Source of the DNA: Sphingobacterium phlebotomi
GTDB taxonomy: Bacteria; Bacteroidota; Bacteroidia; Sphingobacteriales; Sphingobacteriaceae
NCBI RefSeq assembly: GCF_008180195.1
Contig: NZ_VTAV01000001.1
Span: forward strand, 496,001 to 560,000
Length of the DNA: 64,000 nt
Reading direction: 5' to 3'
This document shows positions 1 to 14,823 of the stretch, in pieces. The notes below the pieces were generated by a model. The model was not told the origin of the DNA. It made no database searches and worked only from the letters and a program-made list of their open reading frames with translations. The position numbers and the translations under genes are program-made. Every line of letters begins with the position of its first letter. Within the stretch, counting starts at the first letter, position 1.

Positions 1-1
1 T

Positions 2-886
2 GGACTTCCTTTTCATGATGGGCCGGAGTGCCTAGTTGTACGGAAAGATTTATTTGAACAGGAGGAAGAGCAAATCCGTTTTCGCGAGCGTTATGGAAAA
101 GCATTGGAATTCCCGAAAACCTGGGATGATTTTTTGACTGTTGCCGAATTCTTTACCCGGCCGGAGGAAAATCTATACGGTACTGTATTTGCCGGATACC
201 CCGACGGTCATAATGCCGTATTTGACTTTTGTATACAACTATGGTCCCGGGGAGGTGAACTTTCCCATGGCGATAAAGCTGTTAATCTAGACCAGCCTAT
301 AGCCGTGGAAGCGTTGGATTTCTATAGAGCTTTGTTTCGAAATCAATCCAGTCTGCACCCAAAATCGGTTACTTACGAATCCGTGCAGGCTGGTCAGGCT
401 TTTGCCCGAGGAGAAGTGGCGATGATGGTCAACTGGTTTGGTTTTGCATCATGGGCACAGATCGATGGTGCATCGGCGGTCAAGGGGAAAGTGGATGTTG
501 CGCCCATTCCGACAGCTATAAAGGGTATGCCGCCCTCGTTGAATGTCTATTGGTTGTATGCTATTGCGCAGGGCAGCCGTCACCAGGCATTAGCATACGA
601 TTTTATTCGATTTGCCGTGAGCAAGGCAAACGATAAGTCGTTGACTATGGAAGGTGGTGTAGGATGTCGTTACTCGACATGGCATGATGTCGAAATCAAT
701 CAATCTATTCCTTTTTATAACAAACTTGCTCAACTGCACCAAACGGCACGTACATTGCCGAGATTGTCCCACTGGACGGAGATTGCACATATCATAGATG
801 ATACCGTCACGGCTGCGATTCAAAGCGAAGAAAGCAGTTTGTCCTTGTTGACAGAAGCACAACAAAAGATAAATACATGGATATGA
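2..886 (+). CDS. Extracellular sugar-binding protein (ABC-type, family 1), 5' end missing
   Basis: The reading frame is open from base 2 through the left edge, so only the C-terminal ~294 residues are present. The fragment has the look of a family 1 extracellular solute-binding protein: a K-T-W-D-D-F segment, an R-G-E-V-A-M-M-V-N-W-F-G stretch that normally lines the sugar cleft, and a C-terminal helical part with clustered aromatic residues. Such proteins usually deliver sugars to ABC permeases, but no permease is visible here; the next transporter is an MFS permease, so the partner must lie upstream or the protein acts as a sensor or scavenger. The stop overlaps the next gene by 10 nt, which argues for co-transcription and translational coupling. 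The family call is fairly secure; the ligand is unknown. Confidence 0.75.
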   Translation, partial: GLPFHDGPECLVVRKDLFEQEEEQIRFRERYGKALEFPKTWDDFLTVAEFFTRPEENLYGTVFAGYPDGHNAVFDFCIQLWSRGGELSHGDKAVNLDQPIAVEALDFYRALFRNQSSLHPKSVTYESVQAGQAFARGEVAMMVNWFGFASWAQIDGASAVKGKVDVAPIPTAIKGMPPSLNVYWLYAIAQGSRHQALAYDFIRFAVSKANDKSLTMEGGVGCRYSTWHDVEINQSIPFYNKLAQLHQTARTLPRLSHWTEIAHIIDDTVTAAIQSEESSLSLLTEAQQKINTWI

Positions 887-1959
887 TACCTATTAACTAT
901 CAAACAGTATTGCCGAAATCTTCGTTGCCTATTGTTATTGTTGGCGCAGGTGGTATTGTAAAAGATGCCCATCTGCCCGCTTATCGTAAGGCCGGTTTTG
1001 AGGTGCATGGCATTGTGAACCGAACGAAAGCGAAGGCAGAAGCTTTGGCGCAGGAGTTTGGTATTCCATATGTCTACGATTCGGTAGCCGATTCGGTAGC
1101 ACAAGCACCGGAAAATGCGGTGTACGACATTACGATTATGCCCAATAAATTTATCGAAACCTTGGAGGCCTTGCCTGATGGTGCAGCCGTTTTGATTCAA
1201 AAACCCATGGGCGATTATTATCCTGAAAGCGAAGCTATTTTGGAGGTTTGCCAACGGAAAGGTTTAGTGGCGGCGATCAATTGCCAACTTCGTCAAGCGC
1301 CATTCGTTAACGCCGCACGTTGGCTCATCGAACAGGGGTATATGGGTGAGGTTTATGATATGGAGGTACGTGTAAACTTACATACACCTTGGCAACTGTT
1401 TCCCCATGTGATGGTACATCCACGTTTAGAAATTCTGTATCATAGTGTGCATTATATTGATTTGATCCGCTCGTTTTTGGGGAATCCACACTCGGTATAT
1501 GCGAAGACATTGAAGCACCCAGCAAAAGATCTATCGTCGAGCCGAACGACACTTTTATTTGATTATGGCGATACATTACACGCCGTTGTCAATACCAATC
1601 ACGATCATGATTTCGGGCCAAAACACCAAGAAAGCTATATTAAATGGGAAGGGACAAAAGGTGCCATAAAAGCTACGATGGGCGTATTAATGGACTATCC
1701 GCATGGTGTCCCTGATGTATTTGAATATTGCATTAAACCAACAGACGGAAGTGCACCACAATGGGTGAAATATCCGATCGAAGGCACCTGGTTTCCCGAT
1801 GCATTCATTGGGAGCATGGGAAGTTTAATGCGCTATAAACTTGGCGAAATAACCGTGCTGCCCGCAGCTGTAGAGGATGTTATCCATACCATGGCGGTCG
1901 TGGAAGCCGCCTATAAGAGCAGCGAAGCCGGTGGTCAACCAATCGATTATAAAGTTTAA
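877..1959 (+). CDS. Gfo/Idh/MocA family NAD(P)-dependent sugar oxidoreductase
   Basis: A 360-residue cytoplasmic enzyme with an N-terminal Rossmann fold (GAGGIVKDAHLPAY near residues 23-36) and the Gfo/Idh C-terminal alpha/beta domain. The family oxidises or reduces sugars, polyols or keto-sugars with NAD(P). The usual E-K-P signature is Q-K-P here (Q-K-P-M-G, near residue 110), a variation worth noting because the lysine is the part needed for catalysis. An H-S-V-H-Y-I-D motif near residue 190 corresponds to the substrate-binding and proton-relay region. There is no signal peptide. It overlaps the upstream binding-protein gene by 10 nt and precedes a MaoC-like gene by 26 nt, so it probably acts on the sugar taken up by this operon. 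The exact substrate cannot be read from the sequence. Confidence 0.85.
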   Translation: MDMIPINYQTVLPKSSLPIVIVGAGGIVKDAHLPAYRKAGFEVHGIVNRTKAKAEALAQEFGIPYVYDSVADSVAQAPENAVYDITIMPNKFIETLEALPDGAAVLIQKPMGDYYPESEAILEVCQRKGLVAAINCQLRQAPFVNAARWLIEQGYMGEVYDMEVRVNLHTPWQLFPHVMVHPRLEILYHSVHYIDLIRSFLGNPHSVYAKTLKHPAKDLSSSRTTLLFDYGDTLHAVVNTNHDHDFGPKHQESYIKWEGTKGAIKATMGVLMDYPHGVPDVFEYCIKPTDGSAPQWVKYPIEGTWFPDAFIGSMGSLMRYKLGEITVLPAAVEDVIHTMAVVEAAYKSSEAGGQPIDYKV

Positions 1960-1985
1960 CTTTCTAACTCATAAAAACAAACATC

Positions 1986-2447
1986 ATGCATTTTGAATCT
2001 ATTTTTTTTGAAGACTATATATTAGAAGATAAGCGGACGACATTAGGTCGAACCATTACGGAAACCGATTTTGTGGTTCATGCAGGGCACACAGGCGACT
2101 TCTTTCCGCACCATATGGATGCCGAATGGTGTAAAACACAGCCGTTCGGGCAGCGGATTGCACACGGCACGATGATATTTGCGATTGGCATTGGACTCAC
2201 TGCGTCGATCATCAATCCCGAAGCATTTTCCAAAGGCTACGACCGCTTGCGGTTTGTGAAACCTGTATTTATTGGTGACACGATACATGCGGAAGTGACG
2301 ATTTCCGAAAAGTCGGACGCGAAAAAGCCTGAATTTGGAACTGTCGTGGAACATGTAAAAATGATAAATCAGCATGGGGAGGTGGTTTTGGTAGCAGATC
2401 ATATTTTGCTTGCTAAACGTAAGGAGATAACAACTCAATCTATTTAA
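1986..2447 (+). CDS. MaoC-like hot-dog-fold dehydratase
   Basis: A 153-residue protein with the MaoC/R-hydratase hot-dog pattern: a [10 protein letters not shown] segment around residues 36-45 holding the catalytic Asp/His pair, followed by A-H-G-T-M near residues 59-63. MaoC-fold enzymes typically add water to enoyl-CoA thioesters. Its place in a sugar operon, between a Gfo/Idh oxidoreductase and an MFS sugar permease (3 nt before the latter), suggests dehydration of a modified sugar or of a CoA-bound breakdown product, but that is inference. The length is normal for a single-domain MaoC protein and no signal peptide is present. Fold assignment is good; the physiological substrate is unknown. 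Confidence 0.8.
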   Translation: MHFESIFFEDYILEDKRTTLGRTITETDFVVHAGHTGDFFPHHMDAEWCKTQPFGQRIAHGTMIFAIGIGLTASIINPEAFSKGYDRLRFVKPVFIGDTIHAEVTISEKSDAKKPEFGTVVEHVKMINQHGEVVLVADHILLAKRKEITTQSI

Positions 2448-2450
2448 CTC

Positions 2451-3743
2451 ATGGAAATTGGCACAAAAGACAATATCACATTAACCAATGGAGAGTCTAA
2501 AAGTTATCTATTTCCTTTTATTCTAATTGTCAGTTTGTTTTTTTTATGGGGGATGGCGCACAATCTAAATGGCGTTTTGATTCCGCATTTGAAAAAAGCC
2601 TGTCAGTTGGATAACAGTCAATCCGCTTTAGTAGACACCTCTATTTTTCTGGCGTATTTTATCATGGCGCTCCCCGCAGGTTATCTCCTCCGCAGATGGG
2701 GTTATAAGTTATCCATTATTATGGGATTGATCGCTTTTGCGGTAGGGGCGTTCCTGTTCATCCCTGCGGCAGATTACCGCATGTATGAATTGTTTTTACT
2801 GGCTTTGTTTATAATTGGATGCGGTTTGGCGGTGTTGGAAACAGCAGCTAATCCGTATGCCGCTATTTTGGGTAAGCCGGAAGCGGCTACACATCGTCTT
2901 AATCTCGCGGCGTCATTCAACGGTTTGGCGGCGATGGTGGCACCGATTATAGGAACCATGTTTATTTTATCTGGTAAAAGTTATTCCGAAACGGAGCTGA
3001 ATGCCATGGTGGAGGTCGAACGGACGGCGTATCTGATGGAAGAAGCATCATCCGTCAAAACACCCTATTTAGTGCTGGGCTTGATCTTGCTGCTCGTGGC
3101 CGTCGTATTTATGTTTGTGAAGCTGCCAGAGATAAAAGAAAGTGGCACCGAGGACGAAACGGGTAAAAAACGTAGTTTTTTTGCCGTGCTTCGTCATAAA
3201 CATCTAGCCTTTGCCGTCATCGCGCAGTTTTTCTATGTCGGTGCACAAGTTTGCGTGACGAGCTTTTTTATCCGTATGGCGCAGCAGGGAGCCGGTGTAG
3301 ATGAAAAAACAGCGGGCTACTATTTGGGCATATATGGATTGCTTTTTATGGCGGGAAGATTTGTAGGAACATTCCTGTTACGCTATACAACAGCAAATCG
3401 CTTATTGGCCTTGTATGCCTTGGTTTGCGCAGTATTGGCCGCGACAGCGGTACTGGGGTCCGGTATAGTGGTCTTGTATGCATTAGGTGGTTTAGGATTT
3501 TTTATGTCAATTATGTTTCCGACCATTTTTTCGTTAGGCATTAGTGGCTTGGGCGAAGAGACAAAGCAAGCTTCTTCCTGGTTGATCATGGCTATCGTTG
3601 GGGGAGCGATCTTCCCTTATATGACGGGCGGTATTATAGACATCTCGAATGACAATACGCAGATGGGGTATATCGTGCCCTTTGTATGCTATGTGGTTAT
3701 TCTTTGGTTTGCACAAAAAGGATATAAACCTGCCCATCTGTAA
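2451..3743 (+). CDS. MFS sugar permease, FucP-like
   Basis: A 430-residue inner-membrane protein with about twelve hydrophobic segments. It has the FucP (L-fucose:H+ symporter) subfamily signature in the fourth to fifth helix region: E-T-A-A-N-P-Y, then R-L-N-L-A-A-S-F-N-G, then a proline-rich A-P-I-I-G. The early H-N-L-N-G-V-L-I-P-H-L segment is also typical. It should bring a monosaccharide into the cytoplasm by proton symport. It starts 3 nt after the MaoC-like gene, so the four leading genes look like one transcript. Rhamnose has its own RhaT symporter further on, so this permease probably serves a different sugar released by the downstream enzymes, such as fucose, galactose or arabinose. 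That choice cannot be made from sequence. Confidence 0.88.
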   Translation: MEIGTKDNITLTNGESKSYLFPFILIVSLFFLWGMAHNLNGVLIPHLKKACQLDNSQSALVDTSIFLAYFIMALPAGYLLRRWGYKLSIIMGLIAFAVGAFLFIPAADYRMYELFLLALFIIGCGLAVLETAANPYAAILGKPEAATHRLNLAASFNGLAAMVAPIIGTMFILSGKSYSETELNAMVEVERTAYLMEEASSVKTPYLVLGLILLLVAVVFMFVKLPEIKESGTEDETGKKRSFFAVLRHKHLAFAVIAQFFYVGAQVCVTSFFIRMAQQGAGVDEKTAGYYLGIYGLLFMAGRFVGTFLLRYTTANRLLALYALVCAVLAATAVLGSGIVVLYALGGLGFFMSIMFPTIFSLGISGLGEETKQASSWLIMAIVGGAIFPYMTGGIIDISNDNTQMGYIVPFVCYVVILWFAQKGYKPAHL

Positions 3744-3807
3744 AGGGTGTGGCAACATAATATAATAGCTGGAGAAAATATTATAAGGTCTCGGCTTACT
3801 TTTAAGG

Positions 3808-3815
3808 TATGTTTG
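3808..3815 (+). promoter_or_regulatory. Possible Bacteroidota -7 promoter element
   Basis: The octamer TATGTTTG matches the TAnnTTTG -7 element of Bacteroidota housekeeping promoters. It lies in the 188-nt gap before the GH78 gene, so it could start the glycosidase operon separately from the permease operon. I see no good TTTG -33 element at the right distance, so this is only a candidate. Confidence 0.3.
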
Positions 3816-3931
3816 TAATTGGTGCTAAATGTGCCAAAAATAACGGTATTGCATCTAGTCAACGTTGTGACAAGCTGTAATGCCTTATACGATATTAGCA
3901 TGAATACGTTTCAACCATTATAAAGAATAGG

Positions 3932-9356
<5,425 letters not shown>

Positions 9357-9363
9357 AGGCAAC

Positions 9364-12300
9364 ATGAGATTAAGGTTTTATATCAGTATAGGCATATTAT
9401 GTAGTTGGTTTCTGGGACATGCCCAAATAAAAGGTATCCCGGCCCACATTGTTCCGCTTGCCGCAGATTCTTATGAAAAAGCGAAACCCTGGGTGGTCTG
9501 GTACTTTATGCACGCCAGTTATTCAAAAGAAGGTATCACGGCCGATTTGAAAGCGATGGCGGAAAATAATATCGCCGGAGCCTATTTTACGCCTATCAAA
9601 GCGAAGACAGATCCGCCCTTGTTTGAGCCGGCAGCGGAAACATTAACACCGGAATGGTGGGAAATGTTTCGGCATCTGGTAGCGGAGGCTAAGAAATATG
9701 GTATACAGATCGCGATGTTCCCGAATGATGGATTTGCTACTGCTGGGGGCCCTTGGATCACACCGGAAAAATCAATGCAAAAAGTGGTTTATGCCGATAC
9801 GACCATAACTGTCAACCGTCGGAGTAAGGTCAACATTCCGTTACCACAACCGGAAAAGCTACACAACTATTATGAGGATATTCAGCTTTTTGCTATCCCG
9901 GTCGCCAAAACATATAGACGTAGTGATGAGGAGTCTCCGAAAGTAACCAGTAGCTACGATGAAGATGTACAGCATTTGGCACAAAAGGGTAATGATAAGC
10001 GTTTTGCGACATCCCAACCCGGATGGATCCAATATGCGTTTGAGCAGCCTTTCCCTTGCAATGCATTGAAAGTAGACCGCCGGGCAAATAATTACGGCGC
10101 GAACAGATTAAAGATATTGGTGAGTGATGACGGCGTTAACTTTGATGAATTGACGCAGCTAAAATCCCCGCGAACGGGTTGGCTTGATTGGGATAACGGT
10201 GTCACGCATACCATTCCGTATACCGAAGCAAAATATTTTCGGTTTGTGTTCGACCCAGCCAATTTTGAGCCGGGAGCGGAAGATTTAGATGCGGCTAAAT
10301 GGAAGCCGTCTATCAATCTTTTAGGGATTACCTTGTTCGAAGAACCTCGTGTCCATCAATACGAAGGTAAGACAGGCGAGATTTGGAGAGTTGCGCTGCC
10401 TACGCGGGAAGAAGAAGTAAATTCGGCGTATGTTATCGATAGCAAAAAAGCAATTGCGCTGGATCCAACGGCTGTCCGTGGAGAAGAGTTAACGACAGCA
10501 TTACCAGCGGGTACCTGGAAAATCCTGCGGATTGGACATACCACAACCGGGCATAAAAACGAAACGGCGGGTGCAGGGAAGGGGTTGGAATGCGATAAGC
10601 TGAATGTCGAAACGGTTGCTTTCCAGTTTGAGCAATGGTTTGGAAAAGCTTATGAAATGGTAGGACGGGAATTAGCCAAGGATGTGCTGACCGTCTATCA
10701 TATTGACTCCTGGGAATCGGGTAGCCAAAACTGGACAAAACGGATGCCGGCGGAATTTAAAGCGCGGAGAGGGTATGAAATATCACCCTATCTACCGGTT
10801 TTGGCGGGTTATATTGTCAACAGTGTAGAAGAATCAGAAGCTTTCCTGCATGATTTCCGGAAAACGATCGCGGAACTACTGCAGGAGAAAGGTTTTCAGA
10901 CGCTCCGTAACAAATCGGACGAGTATGGTGTGGAGTTCACGGCGGAAATGACGGCTCCGGTGATGATGAGCGACGGCTTTGCACATTTTGGTTTTACCGA
11001 TAGGCCGATGGGTGAATTTTGGTTTAGAAGCCCGTCGCATGATAAACCTAACGATATTTTGGATGCTATTTCGGGTGGGCACATTTATGGAAAGAATAAC
11101 ATCATGGCGGAAGCGTTTACACAAATCCGTATGGAATGGGACGAACATCCACGTTTGTTGAAATCTCTCCAGGACAGAAATTTTGCATTAGGCATCAATA
11201 GTCTGGTATATCATGTCTATGTTCATAATCCGTGGATGGATCGTAAGCCTGGGATGACATTGGACGGAATAGGGCTTTATTTTCAGCGCGACCAAACCTG
11301 GTGGAAACCGGGAAAAGCTTGGGTTGATTACGCCATACGGGCACAGCAGTTGCTACAAACCGGAAAACCGGTACGTGATATCGCCGTATTTATTGGTGAG
11401 GAAATGCCGAGGCGGTCGATCTTGCCAGATCGTTTGACAAAAACATTGCCGGGTATTATAGGACAGTCCCGTGTCGAACGGACAGACTCGCTGAAGCGTA
11501 ATGAAGGATGGCCAACACAGAAAATAGCCGGCGTGACAACGAGCGCGAATATGTATAATCCGGCGGATTGGGTGGATCCGTTGCGTGGATACGCGTATGA
11601 TTCCTTTAACCCGGATGTGTTGCTACATCATGCGAAAGTAGAAGACGGCGCTGTCGTGTTTGCTGACCATATTGCATACCGCTTGTTGGTTGTTCCCGGA
11701 CAGCACCTGATGAACCCGAGACCAACGCATTTTTCATTGACGGTACTGAAAAAGTTGGCTGATTTGGTAGAACAGGGAGCGACCGTTTTGTTCAACGAGA
11801 AACCGACGCATTTATATGGTATTGGTACGAAGCAGGACTCCCTGGCTTTTCAAGCGTTGGTCGACAATCTGTTTGACCAGATTCAAACGGTCGATGGTTT
11901 GCAACATAAAATGTTCGGGAAGGGTAGGATATACCTAGGAACATATCATGCGGAGAGCTTTGCCGCTTTGGGAATCGAAGAAGATGTGCTGATCAATAAC
12001 AAAAATAATAACGCTATTTCGTGGAATCACAGAAGTTTTAATGGTGGAGACAGTTATTTTGTTGCCAATCAAGACAGTATAACGCAGGAAGCGCACTTCT
12101 CGTTTCGTACAATGGCACCGTATACTTATTTATATGATGTATTACAAGATAAGCTATTGCCCATTGCATCGTTACAAAAAAATAACCGTACAGAATTGAC
12201 CCTATCGTTTGCACCTTCGCAATCCTTTTTTGTGCTGTTCAGCGAAAACCAGATCGATATACCAGACTGGAAACAGACAAAAACCCAGACGTTAACAGGC

Positions 12301-12759
12301 AATTGGCGTCTACAGTTGACCGATGTGCAACATGAGCCAATGATCGAGCAGAAGCCCGACTTTTGGACGGCTTCCGACGTGGACGAAGTAAAGTATTATT
12401 CCGGCGCAGGAACATACACACTCACTTTTGATCAACCGCAGCGGGTCGGCGAGCAGCGCGTTAAGTTAAAACTAGAACGTGTAGAGAGCCTTGCGGAAAT
12501 TGTGCTGAACGGAAAGGATGTGGGGGTAATATGGACAGATCCGTTGGAGATTGATGTAACGGATTATCTAAGGCGGGGAAAGAACCAACTGGAAATAAAG
12601 GTATATAATACCTGGGGTAATCGTTTCTGGTATGAAACACATAAAGAACCGAAGGAAAAAATAATCAAAACCATAGCAACACCGAAATTCTTGAAAGGGC
12701 TGCAGGCGTCCGGGTTACAAGGTGATGTTAAATTGATATGGTACCAAAAAAACGAATGA
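9364..12759 (+). CDS. GH106-type alpha-L-rhamnosidase, exported
   Basis: 1131 residues with a signal peptide ending L-G-H-A-Q. The N-terminal catalytic region has V-W-Y-F-M-H-A-S and N-D-G-F-A-T-A-G-G-P-W, characteristic of GH106. Two acidic residues stand out: Glu451 in D-S-W-E-S-G-S and Glu583 in I-M-A-E-A-F-T. Their spacing of 132 residues equals the spacing I recall for the proposed catalytic pair of the Bacteroides enzyme BT0986. A galactose-binding-like sandwich appears to be inserted between the first barrel segment and the rest, and a C-terminal jelly roll ends the protein. It should cleave alpha-L-rhamnose from rhamnogalacturonan. The gene is 7 nt after the GH2 gene and 1 nt before the GH127 gene, a tight operon. 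Confidence 0.88.
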   Translation: MRLRFYISIGILCSWFLGHAQIKGIPAHIVPLAADSYEKAKPWVVWYFMHASYSKEGITADLKAMAENNIAGAYFTPIKAKTDPPLFEPAAETLTPEWWEMFRHLVAEAKKYGIQIAMFPNDGFATAGGPWITPEKSMQKVVYADTTITVNRRSKVNIPLPQPEKLHNYYEDIQLFAIPVAKTYRRSDEESPKVTSSYDEDVQHLAQKGNDKRFATSQPGWIQYAFEQPFPCNALKVDRRANNYGANRLKILVSDDGVNFDELTQLKSPRTGWLDWDNGVTHTIPYTEAKYFRFVFDPANFEPGAEDLDAAKWKPSINLLGITLFEEPRVHQYEGKTGEIWRVALPTREEEVNSAYVIDSKKAIALDPTAVRGEELTTALPAGTWKILRIGHTTTGHKNETAGAGKGLECDKLNVETVAFQFEQWFGKAYEMVGRELAKDVLTVYHIDSWESGSQNWTKRMPAEFKARRGYEISPYLPVLAGYIVNSVEESEAFLHDFRKTIAELLQEKGFQTLRNKSDEYGVEFTAEMTAPVMMSDGFAHFGFTDRPMGEFWFRSPSHDKPNDILDAISGGHIYGKNNIMAEAFTQIRMEWDEHPRLLKSLQDRNFALGINSLVYHVYVHNPWMDRKPGMTLDGIGLYFQRDQTWWKPGKAWVDYAIRAQQLLQTGKPVRDIAVFIGEEMPRRSILPDRLTKTLPGIIGQSRVERTDSLKRNEGWPTQKIAGVTTSANMYNPADWVDPLRGYAYDSFNPDVLLHHAKVEDGAVVFADHIAYRLLVVPGQHLMNPRPTHFSLTVLKKLADLVEQGATVLFNEKPTHLYGIGTKQDSLAFQALVDNLFDQIQTVDGLQHKMFGKGRIYLGTYHAESFAALGIEEDVLINNKNNNAISWNHRSFNGGDSYFVANQDSITQEAHFSFRTMAPYTYLYDVLQDKLLPIASLQKNNRTELTLSFAPSQSFFVLFSENQIDIPDWKQTKTQTLTGNWRLQLTDVQHEPMIEQKPDFWTASDVDEVKYYSGAGTYTLTFDQPQRVGEQRVKLKLERVESLAEIVLNGKDVGVIWTDPLEIDVTDYLRRGKNQLEIKVYNTWGNRFWYETHKEPKEKIIKTIATPKFLKGLQASGLQGDVKLIWYQKNE

Positions 12760-12760
12760 G

Positions 12761-14785
12761 ATGAGAGCAACAAAGAAAAGTCTACTTCTATTCGCTGTAT
12801 CCACTTTGCTGACAGGGCAGATCCATGCACAGGAAAAAGCGATTACGAATACCGGAGATAGTCCTTTTGCGGTACAAAAAGCCATTAATATGGGTGATGT
12901 ATCCTGGACGAAAGGTTTTTGGGCAGAACGTACCGAAACCTGTTATGAACAGATGGTACCGCATCTCTGGGACGTATATACCCGTGCAGACATCAGTCAT
13001 GCATATCGGAACTTTGAAATCGCAGCGGGTCTAAAAGAAGGGGAACATAAAGGCCCATCCTTCCACGATGGTGATTTTTACAAGACGTTGGAAGCGGTAT
13101 GTGCATTATATGCGCAAACGAAAGATAGGAAACTTTTGCAAATGATCGAAGAAGTGATCCCGGTAATTGCAAAATCACAACGCGCCGATGGTTACATCTA
13201 TACGAAAGCAACAATCGACCAACGTAATTCTGGTGAGGATATCGAATTTCAGGATCGTTTAAGTTTTGAAGCGTATAATATCGGTCATTTAATGACCGCA
13301 GGCTGTATCCATTACCGGGTTACCGGAAAAAAGGATTTGTTGGATATTGCGGTTAAAGCGGCGGATTATCTGCATGGGTTTTATGAAAAATCGAACCCTA
13401 CGCTAGCGAGGAATGCCATTTGCCCGTCCCATTATATGGGAACGATCGAACTTTACCGGACGACCAAGGATCCGAAATACCTGGAGTTGGCTAAACACCT
13501 GATCGATATTAAAGGAGAAATCGAAGACGGTACGGACGACAACCAAGACCGGGTTCCGTTCCGTCAGCAGAACAAAGCCATGGGGCATGCCGTGAGAGCG
13601 AGTTATCTCTATGCCGGCGTAACGGATTTGTGTACAGAGATACAAGATACCACGTTGAGCAATCGGCTTCTTTCGATATGGGATGATGTGGTAAAACACA
13701 AAATGTATATCACAGGAGGTTTGGGTTCGCTCTATGATGGTACGTCACCAGACGGAACATCTTATGATCCTGCGGATGTACAAAAGATCCATCAGGCGTT
13801 TGGACGCGATTATCAATTGCCTAACTTAACGGCGCACAACGAAACGTGTGCGAATATCGGCAATATGCTTTGGAACTGGCGGATGGCGACATTGACGGGC
13901 GATGCGAAATATATTGACGTGCTTGAATTGGCACTTTATAATAGTGTATTGTCCGGGATTAGCTTGGATGGTGATAAATTTTTGTATACCAATCCACTAA
14001 GCTATTCGTCTAATTTGCCTTTCCAACAACGTTGGTCTAAAAAACGTGTGCCCTATATTTCACTGTCCAATTGCTGTCCACCGAATGTGGTCCGTACCAT
14101 TGCGGAGGTTAGCAGTTACGCCTACAGCGTTTCCGATGACGCCGTATGGGTAAATCTATTTGGCGGAAACGTACTGGATACGGAATATAAAGGGCAAAAG
14201 ATTAAGATTACGCAGACGTCTAATTATCCATGGGACGGCGATGCTTCGTTTGTCATGGAGGAGTTGCCGGCAAACTATGCGTTGAAACTACGTATACCCG
14301 GATGGGCAGACGGAGCCGAAATTACCAAAAACAACGAGAAGATAACATTTCAGACGGAAAACGGGTATGCTGTATTGTCAGATGGGTTTAAAAAAGGCGA
14401 CCGTATTACCTTGCGCTTACCTATGAAGGTCACGTTTATGGAGGCTAATCCGTTGGTAGAGGAAACGAGGAACCAAGTGGCAGTAATGCGTGGACCGGTG
14501 GTCTACTGTCTGGAAAAAGCGGATGTCCCGGAAAATGTGGATATCTTTGATCTGAAAGTAAATGCGTTAGATAGCTTCCAGCCGGTACAAGAAGCTGTAC
14601 TAGGTCAATCTATCGTTTTCCTAAAGGGGAATGCGTATACCGATAACACGGAGAAATGGGGTTCGTTATATCGAAAAGTCTCCGCAGACGAACAACAAGC
14701 CGTTTCGGTGCGTCTTATTCCTTATTTTGCTTGGGGAAACCGTACGTTTGGCGATATGGCCGTTTGGCTACCGCGTAAGAAGTGA
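12761..14785 (+). CDS. GH127-type beta-L-arabinofuranosidase (DUF1680), exported
   Basis: 674 residues with a signal peptide ending I-H-A-Q. The (alpha/alpha)6 barrel carries the zinc/cysteine site known for this clan: Glu361 and Cys363 in H-N-E-T-C-A-N, and Cys438-Cys439 in N-C-C-P-P-N. In the Bifidobacterium enzyme HypBA1 the equivalent first cysteine of the pair is the nucleophile and the others bind zinc. The enzyme would release beta-L-arabinofuranose, or a related sugar, from pectic side chains. GH146 and other DUF1680 relatives share these motifs, so the exact family within the clan and the substrate remain open. The start codon lies 1 nt after the GH106 stop, and a 38-nt gap separates it from the esterase gene. 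Confidence 0.85.
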   Translation: MRATKKSLLLFAVSTLLTGQIHAQEKAITNTGDSPFAVQKAINMGDVSWTKGFWAERTETCYEQMVPHLWDVYTRADISHAYRNFEIAAGLKEGEHKGPSFHDGDFYKTLEAVCALYAQTKDRKLLQMIEEVIPVIAKSQRADGYIYTKATIDQRNSGEDIEFQDRLSFEAYNIGHLMTAGCIHYRVTGKKDLLDIAVKAADYLHGFYEKSNPTLARNAICPSHYMGTIELYRTTKDPKYLELAKHLIDIKGEIEDGTDDNQDRVPFRQQNKAMGHAVRASYLYAGVTDLCTEIQDTTLSNRLLSIWDDVVKHKMYITGGLGSLYDGTSPDGTSYDPADVQKIHQAFGRDYQLPNLTAHNETCANIGNMLWNWRMATLTGDAKYIDVLELALYNSVLSGISLDGDKFLYTNPLSYSSNLPFQQRWSKKRVPYISLSNCCPPNVVRTIAEVSSYAYSVSDDAVWVNLFGGNVLDTEYKGQKIKITQTSNYPWDGDASFVMEELPANYALKLRIPGWADGAEITKNNEKITFQTENGYAVLSDGFKKGDRITLRLPMKVTFMEANPLVEETRNQVAVMRGPVVYCLEKADVPENVDIFDLKVNALDSFQPVQEAVLGQSIVFLKGNAYTDNTEKWGSLYRKVSADEQQAVSVRLIPYFAWGNRTFGDMAVWLPRKK

Positions 14786-14823
14786 GGCAGTATCTAAGAA
14801 ATAACCTGTCAACATTATATAAA

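Noticed and set aside
14782-14823. GTG start for the acetylesterase gene
   Set aside because: It would place 14 polar residues before a good signal peptide; the ATG at 14824 is the better start.
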